From Paraconiothyrium sp. Pb-2020 (taxonomy: Eukaryota; Ascomycota; Dothideomycetes; Pleosporales; Didymosphaeriaceae), in NCBI GenBank assembly GCA_022419385.1, contig JAJUBI010000001.1, forward strand, positions 1,860,001-1,924,000: a stretch of DNA of 64,000 nt. The letters are read 5' to 3'. The notes under the pieces are model-generated. The model saw only the letters and a program-made list of their open reading frames with translations, had not been told where the DNA came from and made no database searches. The position numbers and the translations under genes were made by a program. The number at the start of each line of letters is the position of its first letter. Position 1 is the stretch's first letter. This document shows, one piece after another, positions 11,211 through 23,372 of the stretch.

Positions 11211-12809
11211 GTTGGACGTGCACACTAAGAATGGTGCCCTACACTAAGGCGAAGATTCTGTAGGACTTATGTGTGCGCTCGGAGCGTAGGTGTGGGGAGT
11301 CGATCCGGGGGAACTTCTCCACATATACACAAACAATGTGTCTGTGCCTCTGTGCTTCGGATAGTGTACAGGAGCTCTGGTTAAGAACGTCGGCAGTTGT
11401 ACAAAGTAAGCCACAGGCACAGCAAAGGGCCCTGTCTTGGAGTCGTGGCTACTTTAAACGTCCCGCGATTCGCCCCTTGTTTCGATGGGGCGTAACGATG
11501 CCTATCGCTTTCTGCCGAACCCACATAGCGAGCGAAGGCCATGTGCACCGGTCCAACGGTATCTTCACGATGCCCTGTCCAATGCGGGGTCTAGGCTTGG
11601 CTGGCCAGGGTGGAGCGGAGCACTTATGAGTTTATGTATACGCCGACTGCTTGGCGGAGCGGAACGAGCCATTTTCCGCGAGTAGCCCTGGGATTTCACG
11701 GCACTTGTCGGTGACGCTGAAAAGCGGACGAAGGAGATCAAATGACCGACACACGTTATGCGAAGTCGGAATCTGTTCGCCTTCGCAGGAGGGAGAATCG
11801 TGGAATTGAAGAATGTACCGGTTGGGCGGCGGGCGTTATCTGACCTTTAACCAGAGCATCGTGCAATCAGTTCGAAGCTGCGGTTAATGTAGTGCTGCTG
11901 TGTAACGTGACGGTACGCTATACAACATGGGACGGCTGTCTTCTGGTGGATTGTCGTATCCGAGTCGCTTGAGACGTCTCAAAGTCCGCCAGGATCGGCT
12001 CGCTGGTAAATGGGGCTTCGGGCATAGATCCACCGCAAGCGCTCTCAATCATCGACCCATTGTGCACGCTCGAAAGGGCCGCTGACAATACCAGCACTAT
12101 AGTGCGCGATGGAAACGGTGAATGCGCGAACGAGTGCAATGGGAAGCCTGATGTTGGAAGGTTCACGGCACTATGGGCCAACAATGATATTCGTGGGGCA
12201 GCAGCCACCCCGCAAGTGCGGCATCGCCCCGTGGAGGAGGCGGGTAACATGGATCCGCGCCCTGTCTCACCTACAGCAGATGAACAAGAACGGGCGCTTC
12301 ACCGTCGTCCTTTGTCTCCTCGCGCGGCCGCTATCCTACGGCATATGAAATACTCGAACCGTCCAAGGTTGGGAAAGCCGCGATACGAATGGCACAATGC
12401 CATTTCAGCAAGACAACCCTCAGTTGCCAGTGCGGAGCAACCGTAGACGCGCTTACTAATGCAAAAACAGCGACAGAATGTAGATGATGCGGTGAACATC
12501 TAGCGCACACAGCAAGGGCCGTTGACCTTCACTTTTGTGGGGTTTGTTGCGGTGCGTTGAAAAAGACGTTCGCCGCGAGCATCGCAGTCCACCTGCTACC
12601 TAGCTTGTGCTCGCTCTTGTATGTTGGCTCTGCACGTGGGAGAACTTAAAAGTCCCTGAGAACCTAGCAAACATACTCTGCGTCTGTGCTATCCTGTCTT
12701 CGTGATACTCAGGTTTCTCTGGCGAACAAACAGCCCACCGAAACCACCTCGGCTTCTGCATACACTGCAAGATCTGATGCAGTCTCGACTGTTCCTGTAT
12801 AGCTACTCA
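11211..12809. other. Intergenic DNA, no supported gene
   Basis: About 1.6 kb between two minus-strand transporter genes. Short frames occur on both strands around 12060-12446, but they overlap one another, have no recognisable domain and lack a compatible splice structure. The part next to 11210 should contain the MFS gene promoter; the part next to 12810 should contain the terminator of the TDT gene. Confidence 0.4.
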
Positions 12810-14006
12810 TCAGGCTTTCTTGTGCCTCAACTCGTCGCGATCTTCGTCCTTTCCAGGCCAAAGCATGGTCTTGTTATATACTGCCCGGACATGCATGGCC
12901 AGATTGAACAGCCAAACTGCTACTAAGAGTATCGTCATGACAGATCCGACCCACCTGATCCCTTCGCTGTTGAGCTGGTTTCCTATGTTGATGGTCGCAA
13001 TCGCAAAACCCGTGTTCGGGAATACGAAAGCCCAGCAGATTAAACTCCAGTATAAGTCTTGAATGCCTTGGAGGCAAGCGACCAAGGCTATGCCGAAGAA
13101 GAAAAATGCGAAGAGCCATATAAAAATAGAAAAGACCAGTGCTAGAGGCTGCAGCACATCCCTTGCCATTGGATGCTCCGCGAAGTAAGCATAGCCTTGT
13201 GGAATGTTGTTGGACATTCCGATCAGAGCGAGGGCAGTGAACGAGGGGGGGCCCACCGCCATGAACATTCCCGGTCGCAGTTTTGGAGCCGGTAGACCGT
13301 CTGCCATAAGCCTTCCCAAGTACAGTGCCATCATTATGAGTGAGATGAGGAATCCGAGACCCTGGCAAGAAACGCCAGCAACAATAACCGTCAACCTCTC
13401 CCTGTATGGTTGTGAAGCGCTGATACTGCTTGCGATGCTTCCTGAAAGCATGACTGGGAACACGGGAAGGATCCAGGATGGGGTCATGGAGTGGATCGAC
13501 ATGTGTTTGCCTGCCGAGAAAAGAACATGGTAGTGACCAATAGCCATAGCCAGAGTACAAGCGAGATATATCCAGAACAGTACTCTCAATGTTGTGACGA
13601 GCCAAGGGCCGGATGATGGAACGCCGAATGCTTGTATGTTCATGAGTAGAACAGCGAGCGATAACCACATACACGGAAAGAACAGACTCTCAGTCGGATG
13701 TGTAAGAGAACTTTTCAGTGCTCCGGGGTTCATGACAAATCGTAGCGTTATCATCGTGGTGTTGAATATGAGCATTACGATGAAGATGATGAAGATGGTC
13801 TTCCCAATCGTCGTTTGACCACTGAATTTGTGCGGCTGTACGTTGAGTAGATTGGAGATTCCGCCGGTCGACATCGTCAACGTGAACCACGCCCACGTGA
13901 AATGCGCAATGCGCTCGCGGATTGTGACATCTCCGACGTAACTGACCGACTTTTCCTCGTCCCCCAACGACTCTCGCCTTCCGAACGATTCTCTTCTCGC
14001 CGGCAT
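12810..14006 (-). CDS. TDT-family transporter (malate/sulfite-type)
   Basis: Plasma-membrane transporter of the tellurite-resistance/dicarboxylate family (Mae1 malate permease, Ssu1 sulfite pump, SLAC1-like fold). It is a single exon of 398 aa, in the usual 370-420 range. Roughly ten hydrophobic helices can be counted. Family-typical pieces are FTWAWFTLTMSTGGISNLL, ESLFFPCMWLSLAVLLMNIQ, SMTPSWILPVFPVMLSGSIA, the loop GPPSFTALALIGMSNNIP and FPNTGFAIATINIGNQL. The N-terminus is hydrophilic with Arg/Ser (ARRESFGRRESLGDEEK), possible phosphorylation sites. The TPSWILPVFP stretch favours the Mae1-like branch over Ssu1, but I cannot settle the substrate. Confidence 0.88.
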   Translation of the reverse strand: MPARRESFGRRESLGDEEKSVSYVGDVTIRERIAHFTWAWFTLTMSTGGISNLLNVQPHKFSGQTTIGKTIFIIFIVMLIFNTTMITLRFVMNPGALKSSLTHPTESLFFPCMWLSLAVLLMNIQAFGVPSSGPWLVTTLRVLFWIYLACTLAMAIGHYHVLFSAGKHMSIHSMTPSWILPVFPVMLSGSIASSISASQPYRERLTVIVAGVSCQGLGFLISLIMMALYLGRLMADGLPAPKLRPGMFMAVGPPSFTALALIGMSNNIPQGYAYFAEHPMARDVLQPLALVFSIFIWLFAFFFFGIALVACLQGIQDLYWSLICWAFVFPNTGFAIATINIGNQLNSEGIRWVGSVMTILLVAVWLFNLAMHVRAVYNKTMLWPGKDEDRDELRHKKA

Positions 14007-15815
14007 TTTGCGTTACTTCTTCTCAACGAAAATTGGAATTGCGGTTCATCGACTTCCGGACAGATGAATCGTGTGTCTTAAGAAGTTATAAGAGGGCCAT
14101 CGGGCGATATCGTCCAAAGTCTCATGGTCCGGGTTGGTGTCATCCCACCGTAACCGATTGAGGCTAGCGATTGACGTCAACCCTGCCACTTTAGTCCACT
14201 TCGGAAGGCGGAAGGAAAACATCGACGTGTTTCATCTCTGCTTGATGGTCACCCGATAAAGATGTGATACCGTAGAGTTTGGTAGATAACGATTTAGGGG
14301 TGCTCATCAGTCAACAAACGTAGATCGTGTTTCAGACCTGCTTCTACGCTCTAATTGTCTGTCTGGTTGAATCGCTTTGGACCAGTTAATTCGCTATCTG
14401 CAAAGCTCTACAGTACTTGACTCATCAAGCACAATCGTCCAACGACTATGAAATTGCCTGGCCTTTCAGGCACATGGAGCAGCTCGATGTATCGTGCCCG
14501 CATCACTGTCGCCAAGCACATGTTCATTCCAGTTATCCGCAATTCACGGTCCGGCCCGCAGTTAGGCTAAAATGAGAGGCTCACTTTCGATGTCAAGAGC
14601 GGTACCAGTCTAATTACGTCACTGATACACATGTCTGCAATTTCTACAGACGCGGCTTCCGACCTACCTGGCTGTATTCTGCTCTAAAGTATACAAAACA
14701 CCTCTGCAGCCTTCAGTCGAAACGTTAGAAGATCCTAGCGCTGGTCAGCCAGGTCGCACGCTTTTTTTTTCGATATAAGCTGGTTCTTTGTTGCACTAGA
14801 ACCACAGAACGATTCCTGTGCTTTTCCCTATCTCGATCCGTTCAAGCACGAATCTATTGAAGAGAACAGTGGATGCAATTCATACGAGTATGGCGTCATC
14901 GTTAGCAAGTAGAACACCGTTCGTATATACGCGACATCATCTGCTTCGTACCAGTAACCGTATGCCACAATAGATCGGCTCTCGACGGGGCAGCCTTTGG
15001 TACTGGAACGAGACACAGCGCCTGCCATAGGTATTCGACTAACGAGTCTTTCTTGATTGTATGGGTATCTTTCTCCTTGTTACTTTGATGCTGCTACGTA
15101 CTCGCAGATCACTAGGTCCCAAGGTCGTACGGAATGGTTCATGTTTACTGGACAGACCTCGGTCTCCCGGCGCAGTGGGGCGATTGATCACGAGCTCCTG
15201 TCAACGTCAGAGCAACTAGCAAGTGTACGATAGTTTAGCATTCTCATCGGAGTTTCTGTATGTGGATGTTAGGTGTTCAGCATGCTGTTAATCTCTCAAT
15301 GACGTATTTCGTACAATATCCCTACAACAGGTACCAAAATGGTCTCCTCGGACCAAGGGCACGCCAGTCACGCGTGTTGGTCATGAGTGAAACATTTCTC
15401 AAACTGGAAACCTTCTTCTCAAGGTATAACTCAAATTCAAACCCCTTTCACTAGATAAAACTGAGTTGGGTACGCTCCTGTATGAGGTCTGTACGGGTCT
15501 CGTGACCTGTGAAGTTCTCCGAGCTTTACTGACTACTACGTAAATTTTCTTTATTTGGGCAGGCAAGGTTACTGCAAGCTCCTTTTAGCGTTTCATTACG
15601 TAGAATGTCGGTGGTGATTTCTTTGTTCCCGTCGCCGTTGAGAAGCTACATGGATCCGGGATGCGGAACTCCTGCAATGACGTTCCGTGCCTGCAATGGC
15701 AAATAGACTCTTATCGTGGAAATAAAGAACATCCCGGATTGTTACCTCCCATCGTTGTTTTTCAATATTGTTGTAGTGTCTCTGTAATTGGGTACCTTTA
15801 TCCACTCTTGCGAGA
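14007..15815. other. Intergenic DNA, no supported gene
   Basis: A 1.8-kb stretch between the divergently oriented TDT and amino-acid permease genes, so it carries both promoters. No frame over about 115 codons is present and none resembles a known protein. A nine-T run occurs at about 14762-14770. No tRNA or repeat was recognised. Confidence 0.4.
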
Positions 15816-17676
15816 ATGCGACAGACCCTCCGTGATCGACCACCGGCACCGCGCGGCATGAGGTCAGCAACTTCAGACCACGCAACAAGTGAGCACAGAT
15901 GGTGTAAGGAGTCTACGGAAAGCGAACCAAAGCATGTCACTCGGTTGAAGGACCCGGAGAAGGCTGACGAACCGCCACCGTTGTCAAATTCCCACTATAG
16001 ACGTGCTTCTTTTGCAATCACGAAGGACGACCCATTTGGCGACGAGGAAGGCGCAGAAGTTAAGTATAGGACTTTGCGATGGTGGTATGTTGAATATCAG
16101 TCGATCTATCTGAAGTGAAGCTAAGTCACTAACAAGGATAGGCAAGCAGCCCTCAGTAAGACCTAGTGATCGGTTTGGTGACGAAGCACATGAATCTGCT
16201 GATACGCTGTAGTCATGATTGCGGAGACCATCTCGCTAGGAGTCCTTTCGTTGCCTTCCGTGCTGGCACGCATTGGAATGGTACCTGCCATCATCTTGAT
16301 CGTTGGGCTAGGAGTTTTGGCGACGTACACCGGATATGTTTTGGGCCAATTCAAAGCAGCGTATCCGCATGTGCGTATCTTGCACCTCATTGGACTCAAG
16401 TACTGACGAAGCAATTGCGAAGGTCCACAATCTCGCCGACGCGGGCGAGGTGCTTCTTGGGCCCTTCGGTCGTGAGTTTGGCGGGGCTGCGCAGACGATC
16501 TTCCTCATTTTCGTTATGGGCAGTCATATCCTCACATTCACGATAGCAATGGATGCCATAACCGGACACGCCACATGCTCGATCGTGTGGGGCATTGTGG
16601 GATTCGTTGTGCTTTGGATCTTGACTCTGCCCAGAACACTCAAGAAAGTATCGTACTTGAGTATTGGATGTGAGTGTCCATATCTTACCCTCGAGGCATA
16701 TCGAATGTACTTACCCAATGTAGCGTTCCTGTCCATTTGCGGCTCTGTCTTTGTGACTATGGTCGCTGTGGGTGTTGACCCGGTGCCTAATCTTCACCTT
16801 CAAGCAACGCGAGCCATCGAATTTTCGGCGGCTTTCCTTTCGGTTACAAACGTCATATTTGCCTACGCTGGGCATGTCGCCTTCTTCTCTTTCATTAGTG
16901 AGTTTCGCGACCCACGAGAGTTTCCCAAGGCGCTCTTCCTTCTGCAGGCTACGGACACCTCAATGTATCTTGTGGTAGCTATAGTAGTATATCGCTATAC
17001 TGGGCAAGAGGTCACAAGCCCTGCACTGGGCAGCGCGAGCAACGTTGTTATGAAGGTTGCGTATGGAATCGCCTTACCAACAGTAAGTTGCTGACCCGGT
17101 CTGCTATGCATCCTTCGACAACTCATCCAATTAGATCCTGCTAGCAGGCGTTATTTATAGCCACGTGGCGGCTAAGTACGTCTATGTACGCCTTTTCCGT
17201 GGCACGAGGCATATGAGCCGGCGCACAATACTCTCAATCGGATCCTGGGCGGGAATTACGCTCACCTTCTGGCTCATTGCATGGATCATCGCTGAGTCCA
17301 TACCAAATTTCAACAACCTGCTCTCGCTTATATCTGCCCTATTCGCATCATGGTAAGCACATGCTCTATTCCACTTCTCGAGCCGTAGCAATACAGGTTG
17401 GGGGCAGTGCAGAAGTCGGACTCGACCTTCGAATTAAAGTTAGGGCTGATGGTATTGTACAGGTTTTCATACGGTATCAGTGGTGTTTTCTGGCTGTTCC
17501 TCAACTGGGGCGATTATGCAAAGAACTGGAAGAAGATGATGTTGACAGCGCTGAATCTTTTCATTGTTGCATTCGGTTTCGCGGTATGCGGAATCGGCCT
17601 ATATGCATCTGGTAAAGCGATCCATGATGAGAGCGGGAGCAGTTCCTGGTCTTGTGCGGATGATAGCGCGAGGTAA
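15816..17676 (+). CDS. Mtr-type neutral amino-acid permease (AAAP family)
   Basis: Proton-coupled amino-acid importer resembling Neurospora Mtr. Exon 1 ends at 16084; a 14-nt exon lies at 16142-16155; then come 16213-16370, 16423 to about 16672, and further exons to 17676. The assembled protein has a hydrophilic N-terminus with DPFGDEEGAEVKYRTLRWWQ, then about eleven helices. Conserved pieces are MIAETISLGVLSLPSVLA, NLADAGEVLLGPFGREFGG, SHILTFTIAMD, FISEFRDPREFPKALFLLQ, SPALGSASNVVMKVAYGIA and SYGISGVFWLFLNWGDY, ending in SGKAIHDESGSSSWSCADDS, typical of the family. The start is uncertain: 15816 or the in-frame Met at 15858. The start chosen has A at -3. Confidence 0.87.
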
Positions 17677-18253
17677 TGGCAGCACACGTGGAAGGAAATC
17701 GAGAATTCGATGCACGCTGACTGCATGTTATATGAGGTATATATGCAATGATGATTCGCGAGAGCAGCTGATACGGTTGTGTAGCCCTTTGAGGCTTATG
17801 CATGAGTACCTAGCGTGTCGCTACATATGTATGATCCTAGGAGACGGCCCGCTTCTAGAAGGTCTATAGTTCCTCCCCAGCGCGGCCTGTGGATTCTAAA
17901 AAACAGTGGCGTGAACATTATCGTTAATATATCTAAGTGAACAGCATGGCCAGACAATGACGCTGCTCTGCCGATCACGGGCAAGGAATGTTTTGGTACC
18001 CAAACGGGGCTAAATGCATGGGCGAGCATAGCTCCTGGTTTCCGCATCTGTGTCCTGCCTGGCCCAAGGCGGGTCTAATTACTAAGGAACCTTACGACCT
18101 TGCGATTGAAGTCGGATACAATAGATGGTCCGACGTTCAAAAGTCCCCGAGCTGAGATTGCTCATTATGCAGGCCAGTCGGTTAAGCGACAATGGCATGA
18201 TTGCTGGCCCCAGCTCCGCGGCGCGCTTCTTCTTGGCGACCCCAGTTGTGGGT
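17677..18253. other. Intergenic DNA between convergent genes
   Basis: This interval lies 3' of the permease and 3' of the minus-strand DUF7730-like gene. Short overlapping frames on both strands have no recognisable content. I see no repeat or RNA gene. Confidence 0.4.
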
Positions 18254-18889
18254 TCAGAAAAATACTAGGGGATCGGCTTGTAGCTCGCTGAGGCCTGGCA
18301 GGCTATCGTGCACAACGGTGCAAAAGGCGTTGTGGTTCACCGTCTCTTCCTCTCCATTCTCTGTAAGAGGCGTGAGACGGACCTTCCTGACTAGGCTCTT
18401 GGCTTCGGGACTCAGGTGTCGTATGAAGTCCAACACAGGTAGATAGTTGAAGGCGTGGAAGTGGAACAGGTTTTCTGAGTACAATATGGACAGACACTCA
18501 TGGTAAATAAGGCGATTCGTCCTCAGAACGTCGAGGGTGAGCTTGTCGGGATGTGGTCTGCACTTGCGATTCCATTTCTTGCTGATGACAGTTGAGTCGC
18601 AATCGGTGTAAAGGGTAAACCTCTGGGTGGAAGAAGGGAGCACGTAGCGGAATATCTCTCTTCGAATCTCTGATGGGATGCGCAGTAGAGGAGGGTAGTT
18701 GTCCAGAGCAGTTATTGTTTCTGGTATCGAAGCTTGTTTTGCAACTGACTCCTTGGAGCCGCTTAATCTGGACAGATAAATGTCGTTGATTGCTGGTTTG
18801 GCCAGTGTGGGTGTAAGCTAGCAATACTGAGTTGGTTCCAGAGACAAGAGCAGAGTGCTCACCTTTTTTGAAAATGTCTTGGCCGGCAT
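18254..18889 (-). CDS. Small F-box-like/DUF7730-type protein
   Basis: Two exons, 18889-18863 (27 nt) and 18817-18254, joined in phase 0 at AAG|GTGAGC...CTAG, give 196 aa. The middle reads LLRIPSEIRREIFRYVLP, an F-box-like opening common in ascomycete DUF7730 proteins. It is followed by LDVLRTNRLIYHECLSILY and a phrase of the type YSENLFHFHAFNYLPVLDF, which this family uses as its core. No F-box partner surface or C-terminal repeat is visible. Function is unknown; family members are lineage-expanded and often taken as substrate adaptors, which is inference here. It is divergent from CCT7 with about 0.5 kb between the start codons. Confidence 0.7.
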
Positions 18890-19405
18890 GCTGAGGCGGC
18901 CCAAGAATACAAGAAGGTAAGATCAAAGCTACAGCAAGTTATGACAGGAACGACGGCAGCAAGACGGGACGCGACGCCAGAACTGCCGGTGCGCTAGAGG
19001 TGGTCACGAGACAGACTGGGCACGTCTGCGATATCTCCAGACAGAGCTCGAAAGAAGCTCGGGGGTGGGACTAGCTATGCGCGGGAGCATCAAGGAGAGT
19101 GCGGATGCAAGAAGGCAGGCGAACAATCACAGACGGATGAAGAGACGGTTCATGCATGGAACGGCGGTGGAAGGACGTCCGTAAGGCGCGCCCCATTGCC
19201 CCTACCGCATTGGTCTCGGCCCGGAAAAACACGTCGGACGCCCCGGCGGTCGCGCCTGCACTTTTTGCAACGCGCTTGGTGGTGCCTGCGGGGGACGTCT
19301 TGACTGCCCGCCAACACCTTGTTGCTGTCTCCGAGCTTCTACTTTTGCTCTTTCTCTGTGCACTGTTTCTGGAGTAGCTTTCTGCATCGATACCCCACAT
19401 CTACC
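18890..19405. promoter_or_regulatory. Divergent promoter, DUF7730-like gene and CCT7
   Basis: A 516-bp space between the start codons of two outward-reading genes. The CCT7-proximal half is GC-rich, with pyrimidine-rich runs (CTTTTGCTCTTTCTCTG at about 19342-19358) before the ATG, and no clear TATA box. Open frames in the GC-rich part on both strands are not credible genes. Confidence 0.4.
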
Positions 19406-21184
19406 ATGTCGTTCGGCGGGCAGACGCCCACTATAGTGGTGCTGAGAGAAGGTGGGTAGCGAAGCTCTGTCAATCTTCAAACAACGAGCTAAGCTTGCCA
19501 GGCACCGACCAGTCCCAAGGGCGAGGGCAGATCGTGTCCAACATCAACGCATGTCTCGCAGTACAGTCGACCATCAAGGGCACCCTAGGCCCCTATGGCG
19601 GCGATCTGTTGATGGTTGACGAGAACGGCCGCCAGACCATCACGAATGACGGTGCAACAGTGATGAAGCTCCTCGACATCGTGCATCCAGCCGCCCGCAT
19701 CCTCACCGACATTGCGCGCTCCCAAGATTCCGAGGTCGGCGACGGCACCACCTCGGTGGTAGTCCTCGCGGGTGAGATATTGAAGGAGATCAAGGACTAT
19801 GTTGAGCAGGGTGTGAGCAGCCAGACAATTATCAAGGGCCTGCGAAGAGCATCGAACATTGCAGTCAACAAGGTCATGGAGATCGCAGTCGACACCACAG
19901 AGGGTAACAAGCGGGAGACGCTTCAGAAGCTCGCTGCCACAGCCATGAGCAGCAAGCTGATACACCGCAACTCCGCTTTCTTCACCAAGATGGTAGTGGA
20001 CGCTGTTCTCTCCCTTGATCAGGATGACCTCAACGAGCGGTTGATCGGCGTGAAAAAGATCACGGGTGGTGCGCTGCAGGACTCGCTTTTCGTGAACGGC
20101 GTAGCGTTCAAGAAGACCTTCTCCTATGCTGGTTTCGAGCAACAGCCCAAGGCTTTCACGAACCCCAAGATCGTATGCTTGAATGTCGAGTTGGAGCTCA
20201 AGAGTGAGAAGGATAACGCAGAGGTGCGCGTGGAACAGGTTTCGGAATACCAGGCTATTGTGGACGCAGAATGGCAGATCATCTTCAACAAGATGGAGGC
20301 ACTGTACAAGACTGGAGCAAAGGTGGTCCTCAGCAAACTTCCCATTGGCGATTTGGCGACACAATACTTTGCCGACCGAGACGTTTTCTGCGCTGGACGT
20401 GTAGCATCAGACGATCTTGACCGCGTATGCCGGGCAACAGGCGCCAGCATCCAGTCTACCTGCTCTGACATCCAGCCCAAGCATCTGGGTACCTGCGAGA
20501 AGTTCGAGGAGCGACAAATCGGCGGCGAGCGATTCAACTTCTTTGAGGGTTGCCCCGAAGCGAAGACCTGCACGCTTGTACTCCGTGGTGGTGCTGAGCA
20601 ATTCATTGCGGAAGTCGAGCGAAGTTTGCACGACGCAATCATGATTGTCAAGCGCGCGATCCAGAACCGGAACATCGTGGCAGGAGGAGGAGCTTGCGAA
20701 ATGGAGGTTTCCGCCTATCTACATGCGTTTGCCGACAAAGACGTGCGGAACAAGCAACAACCTATCATCAAGGCTTTTGCCAAAGCTCTTGAAGTCATCC
20801 CGAGGCAACTGTGCGACAACGCTGGCATCGACGCAACAGATATACTCAATCGCTTACGGGTCGAGCACAAGAAAGGCAACATATGGGCAGGCGTCGACTT
20901 TGTGGATGAGGGTATTGCGAACAACATGGAGATGTTTGTCTGGGAACCTAGTCTAGTCAAGATTAACGCTCTGCAGGCTGCCACCGAAGCAGCGTGCCTG
21001 ATCTTGAGCGTAGACGAGACAATCAGTAAGGCACTCGACCACCAGTACAGCTCAAAAAGTTAACACACCTTCAGGGAACCAAGAATCGCAACAGCCACAA
21101 GCTCCGAACAAGCCCTTACCACCGGGCGCGGCGCAGAGGGCGCTCGGAGGGCGGGGTCGTGGCAGAGGTATGCCCAGGAGGTAG
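19406..21184 (+). CDS. CCT7: T-complex protein 1 subunit eta (CCT7)
   Basis: Subunit of the cytosolic chaperonin TRiC/CCT, which folds actin, tubulin and other clients using ATP. Exons: 19406-19451, 19502-21025 and 21075-21184. The protein begins MSFGGQTPTIVVLREGTDQS and carries the group II chaperonin nucleotide motifs (TLGPYGGDLLM, NDGATVMKLLDI, VGDGTTSVVVLAGE) and the apical and C-terminal parts (VAGGGACEMEVS, NIWAGVDFVDEGI). Eta-specific features are the opening sequence and the Gly/Arg-rich tail ending LGGRGRGRGMPRR. Reading straight through the last donor gives a false stop at 21063; splicing ATCA|GTAAGG to TTCAG|GGAAC restores the conserved tail. Length is about 559 aa, as expected. 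Confidence 0.95.
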
Positions 21185-21360
21185 GCATGAGGGCTGCGAA
21201 GTGGAGTAAATGTGGGGAGATCGCAAACGTAGCAGTACAGCATCGAAAAGCTGCAGGTTACGATAATGGAAACAGTATGTCGCATGCAGGACAGAGCCGT
21301 CGCCATAACTCAGGTGGCATGCTCTCATTCGTCCGGAACTAGACCATGATCTCTAAAGCC

Positions 21361-22944
21361 TTAGCACTTCATCCCGCTCTCCTCCCAACTCAACCCATAA
21401 CTCTTCACCCTACTCCAATAAAACGGCCGGTCGTTCTTCAATCCAAATTCGCCCCAATCATCTGTCAACCGATTATAGCTCCAATAACCTTGCCAGCCAA
21501 GCTTATTGTTTCTAGCCGCACGCCCCGGGATACCTACGCTCAGATACATCTTGTACATGTACTTTGGCGTTGCACCCGCCGTCTCAATCTCCAATGTGCC
21601 CTCCTTCTCGCTGCCCTCAACACCCGGAATTTCTGGTCCCGTAAGCCTCCACCGACCTAGCAGAGCGTCTTTCATCGGAGCGGACGGAAGATTGTGATGG
21701 TTTTTGTGCATGTGCTCGACGTAGAGGTAAGGTACTACATCGGCTGGTTCGGAGGTTGTCAGAAGGGAGATGCAAGTCCCGTCGCGCAGGAAGCGGAGGT
21801 AGCGATAGTATGTCACGATGTGGATGGGAGAGTTCCAGGTTATGCTCGTGGGAGATGAGGCGCCAGGGCGGGTATAGTTCACGGTGGAGATATAACATCC
21901 GTTGAACCTGACTCTAGGTCGGCGGCGGAAAAAGGTGCGGTAGGTTGGGTAGGTTGATGGAACAAGGAGGGAGGTTACGTTTTGGGGAAGGGGGGTGGGT
22001 ACGATTGGGTCTTGGAAATCTGGGCCGAGGATGTAGCCGCCTTGGTCATCGTCCCCGAGAGGTTTGCCGTCGACCTGGCAGGACCAGGTATAGTGCATGG
22101 CTGCGAACCCGTATTCATGGCCTAGAGCGATGCGTTTCCAGACACGTTCTTCGGTGGTTACAAGATATGCGAGGCGTCTGCAGACCTGACTCAGACGGGC
22201 AAATGAGGCTACATCTTGAAGGGCGACATGCTCGAGAATCTCGACGAGGATCTCCTCAGGGGTGGTGGCAATGGGACATGGAAGTGGCGGGGAGATGTCC
22301 GTGGGTGGCTCTTCGCCCAGGATGGAGAGGGTGGAGAACTCCTCGATCATCGACTGCAGGGTTGGTTGGAGGCCTTGTAGGGAGTGATGGGCGGTGTTAG
22401 GAACCGTGACTGGGGCATTTGAGGGATTGGGGTCCTGAGGCTTCGGCTTTGGGTGTGGAGGTTTGGGCGGGAAATGTTTCGCTTTGTACTTTTCATGGAC
22501 GCTATCGTCAAGCTGGAAGGGTGAGTACATGATATAGGTGCATGGTCATCCCAGGGATCGCACCTTGAAAGCCTTCCGGTACAGATTCAAGCTGTCCCCC
22601 AGACTGCCCTGGGTCTCCTTCTCTACTGCTTTCTCGTAATGTTCCAACGCAGACTTCGGTTCAGCACCCGATGAAGCAGCGGACGCACTGGTGTCATCCA
22701 GACGTCTTCCATGCTGCCTCTCACCGAGGTCGTGGTAATGGTACGCGTGGGGCGCCGCCTCGTCCCAGTCTTCGCTGTGGTGGCGCACGTGGGACGGCAC
22801 GTCGGGGCCCTTAGTCTTGGGCGCTTTGCTCGACGATGCCTGCGTTGTCCTTGCTGGCGCCGGCTGCTTCCCCTTGGTCCTGGCGGTGACCTCCTCCCTC
22901 CATTTCTGGCGGAAGGCCTCGAGCTCTTGTTCGGCAGAGTCCAT
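21361..22944 (-). CDS. F-box protein, Fbx9/Pof7/Hrt3-like
   Basis: Likely substrate adaptor of an SCF ubiquitin ligase. Exon 1 is 22944-22564 and exon 2 is 22512-21361; the junction reads AFK|LDDSVHEKYK and is in frame. The N-terminus (MDSAEQELEAFRQKWREEV) and the segment SALEHYEKAVEKETQGSLGDS form a TPR/MIT-like helical pair. An F-box follows (PEEILVEILEHVALQDVASF, then SQVCRRLAYLVTTEERVWKR). The C-terminal domain is the one peculiar to the FBXO9 group: RPRVRFNGCYISTVNYTRPG, FLRDGTCISLLTT, LLGRWRLTG and DWGEFGLKNDRPFYWSRVKSY. I use the Met at 22944 because an upstream in-frame Met adds eight non-conserved residues. In animals the orthologue acts on TOR-pathway adaptors; here that is only suggestive. 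Confidence 0.9.
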
Positions 22945-23372
22945 GGCTGCGGTAGCGTGGGACTGCAACGCGCGTGGTGGGTATCAGCGGCTCAGTTCCG
23001 ATGTCGGCTCTGGGGACGGAACGCGGTGGATCGCGGGCGCGAGACTCCTCTAGCAGGAATACACGTCGGCGAAAGCACCACATCTATCTATCCATCTGCG
23101 TCGGCGCAGTGGCTGATTAATCGCGGGCGATCGATCATGACAGGGCGCGCGCAACGCCACATCTGATAAGGGCGGCCAGAGGGTCTCGGTCTCCCGAGGG
23201 CGCGCTAAAAATTCACGCTGGGCTGGTCCGTGGAGCTTTCTTCCGTCGCAGCGTCATAACTAGTGCTCCTGACTTGGACCGCCGCCCGCCTGAACATGCG
23301 CACGCCCGCCTTTTCGCGCCTCTGGGATTTCAACGACTTGCCTCGCACCGACTCGCGGTAAACGAGCCGGCC
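22945..23372. promoter_or_regulatory. Divergent promoter, F-box gene and MTM1-like carrier
   Basis: A 428-bp GC-rich region between two outward-reading start codons. Short frames continue into it from both genes, but no independent gene is supported. No TATA box is evident. Confidence 0.4.
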
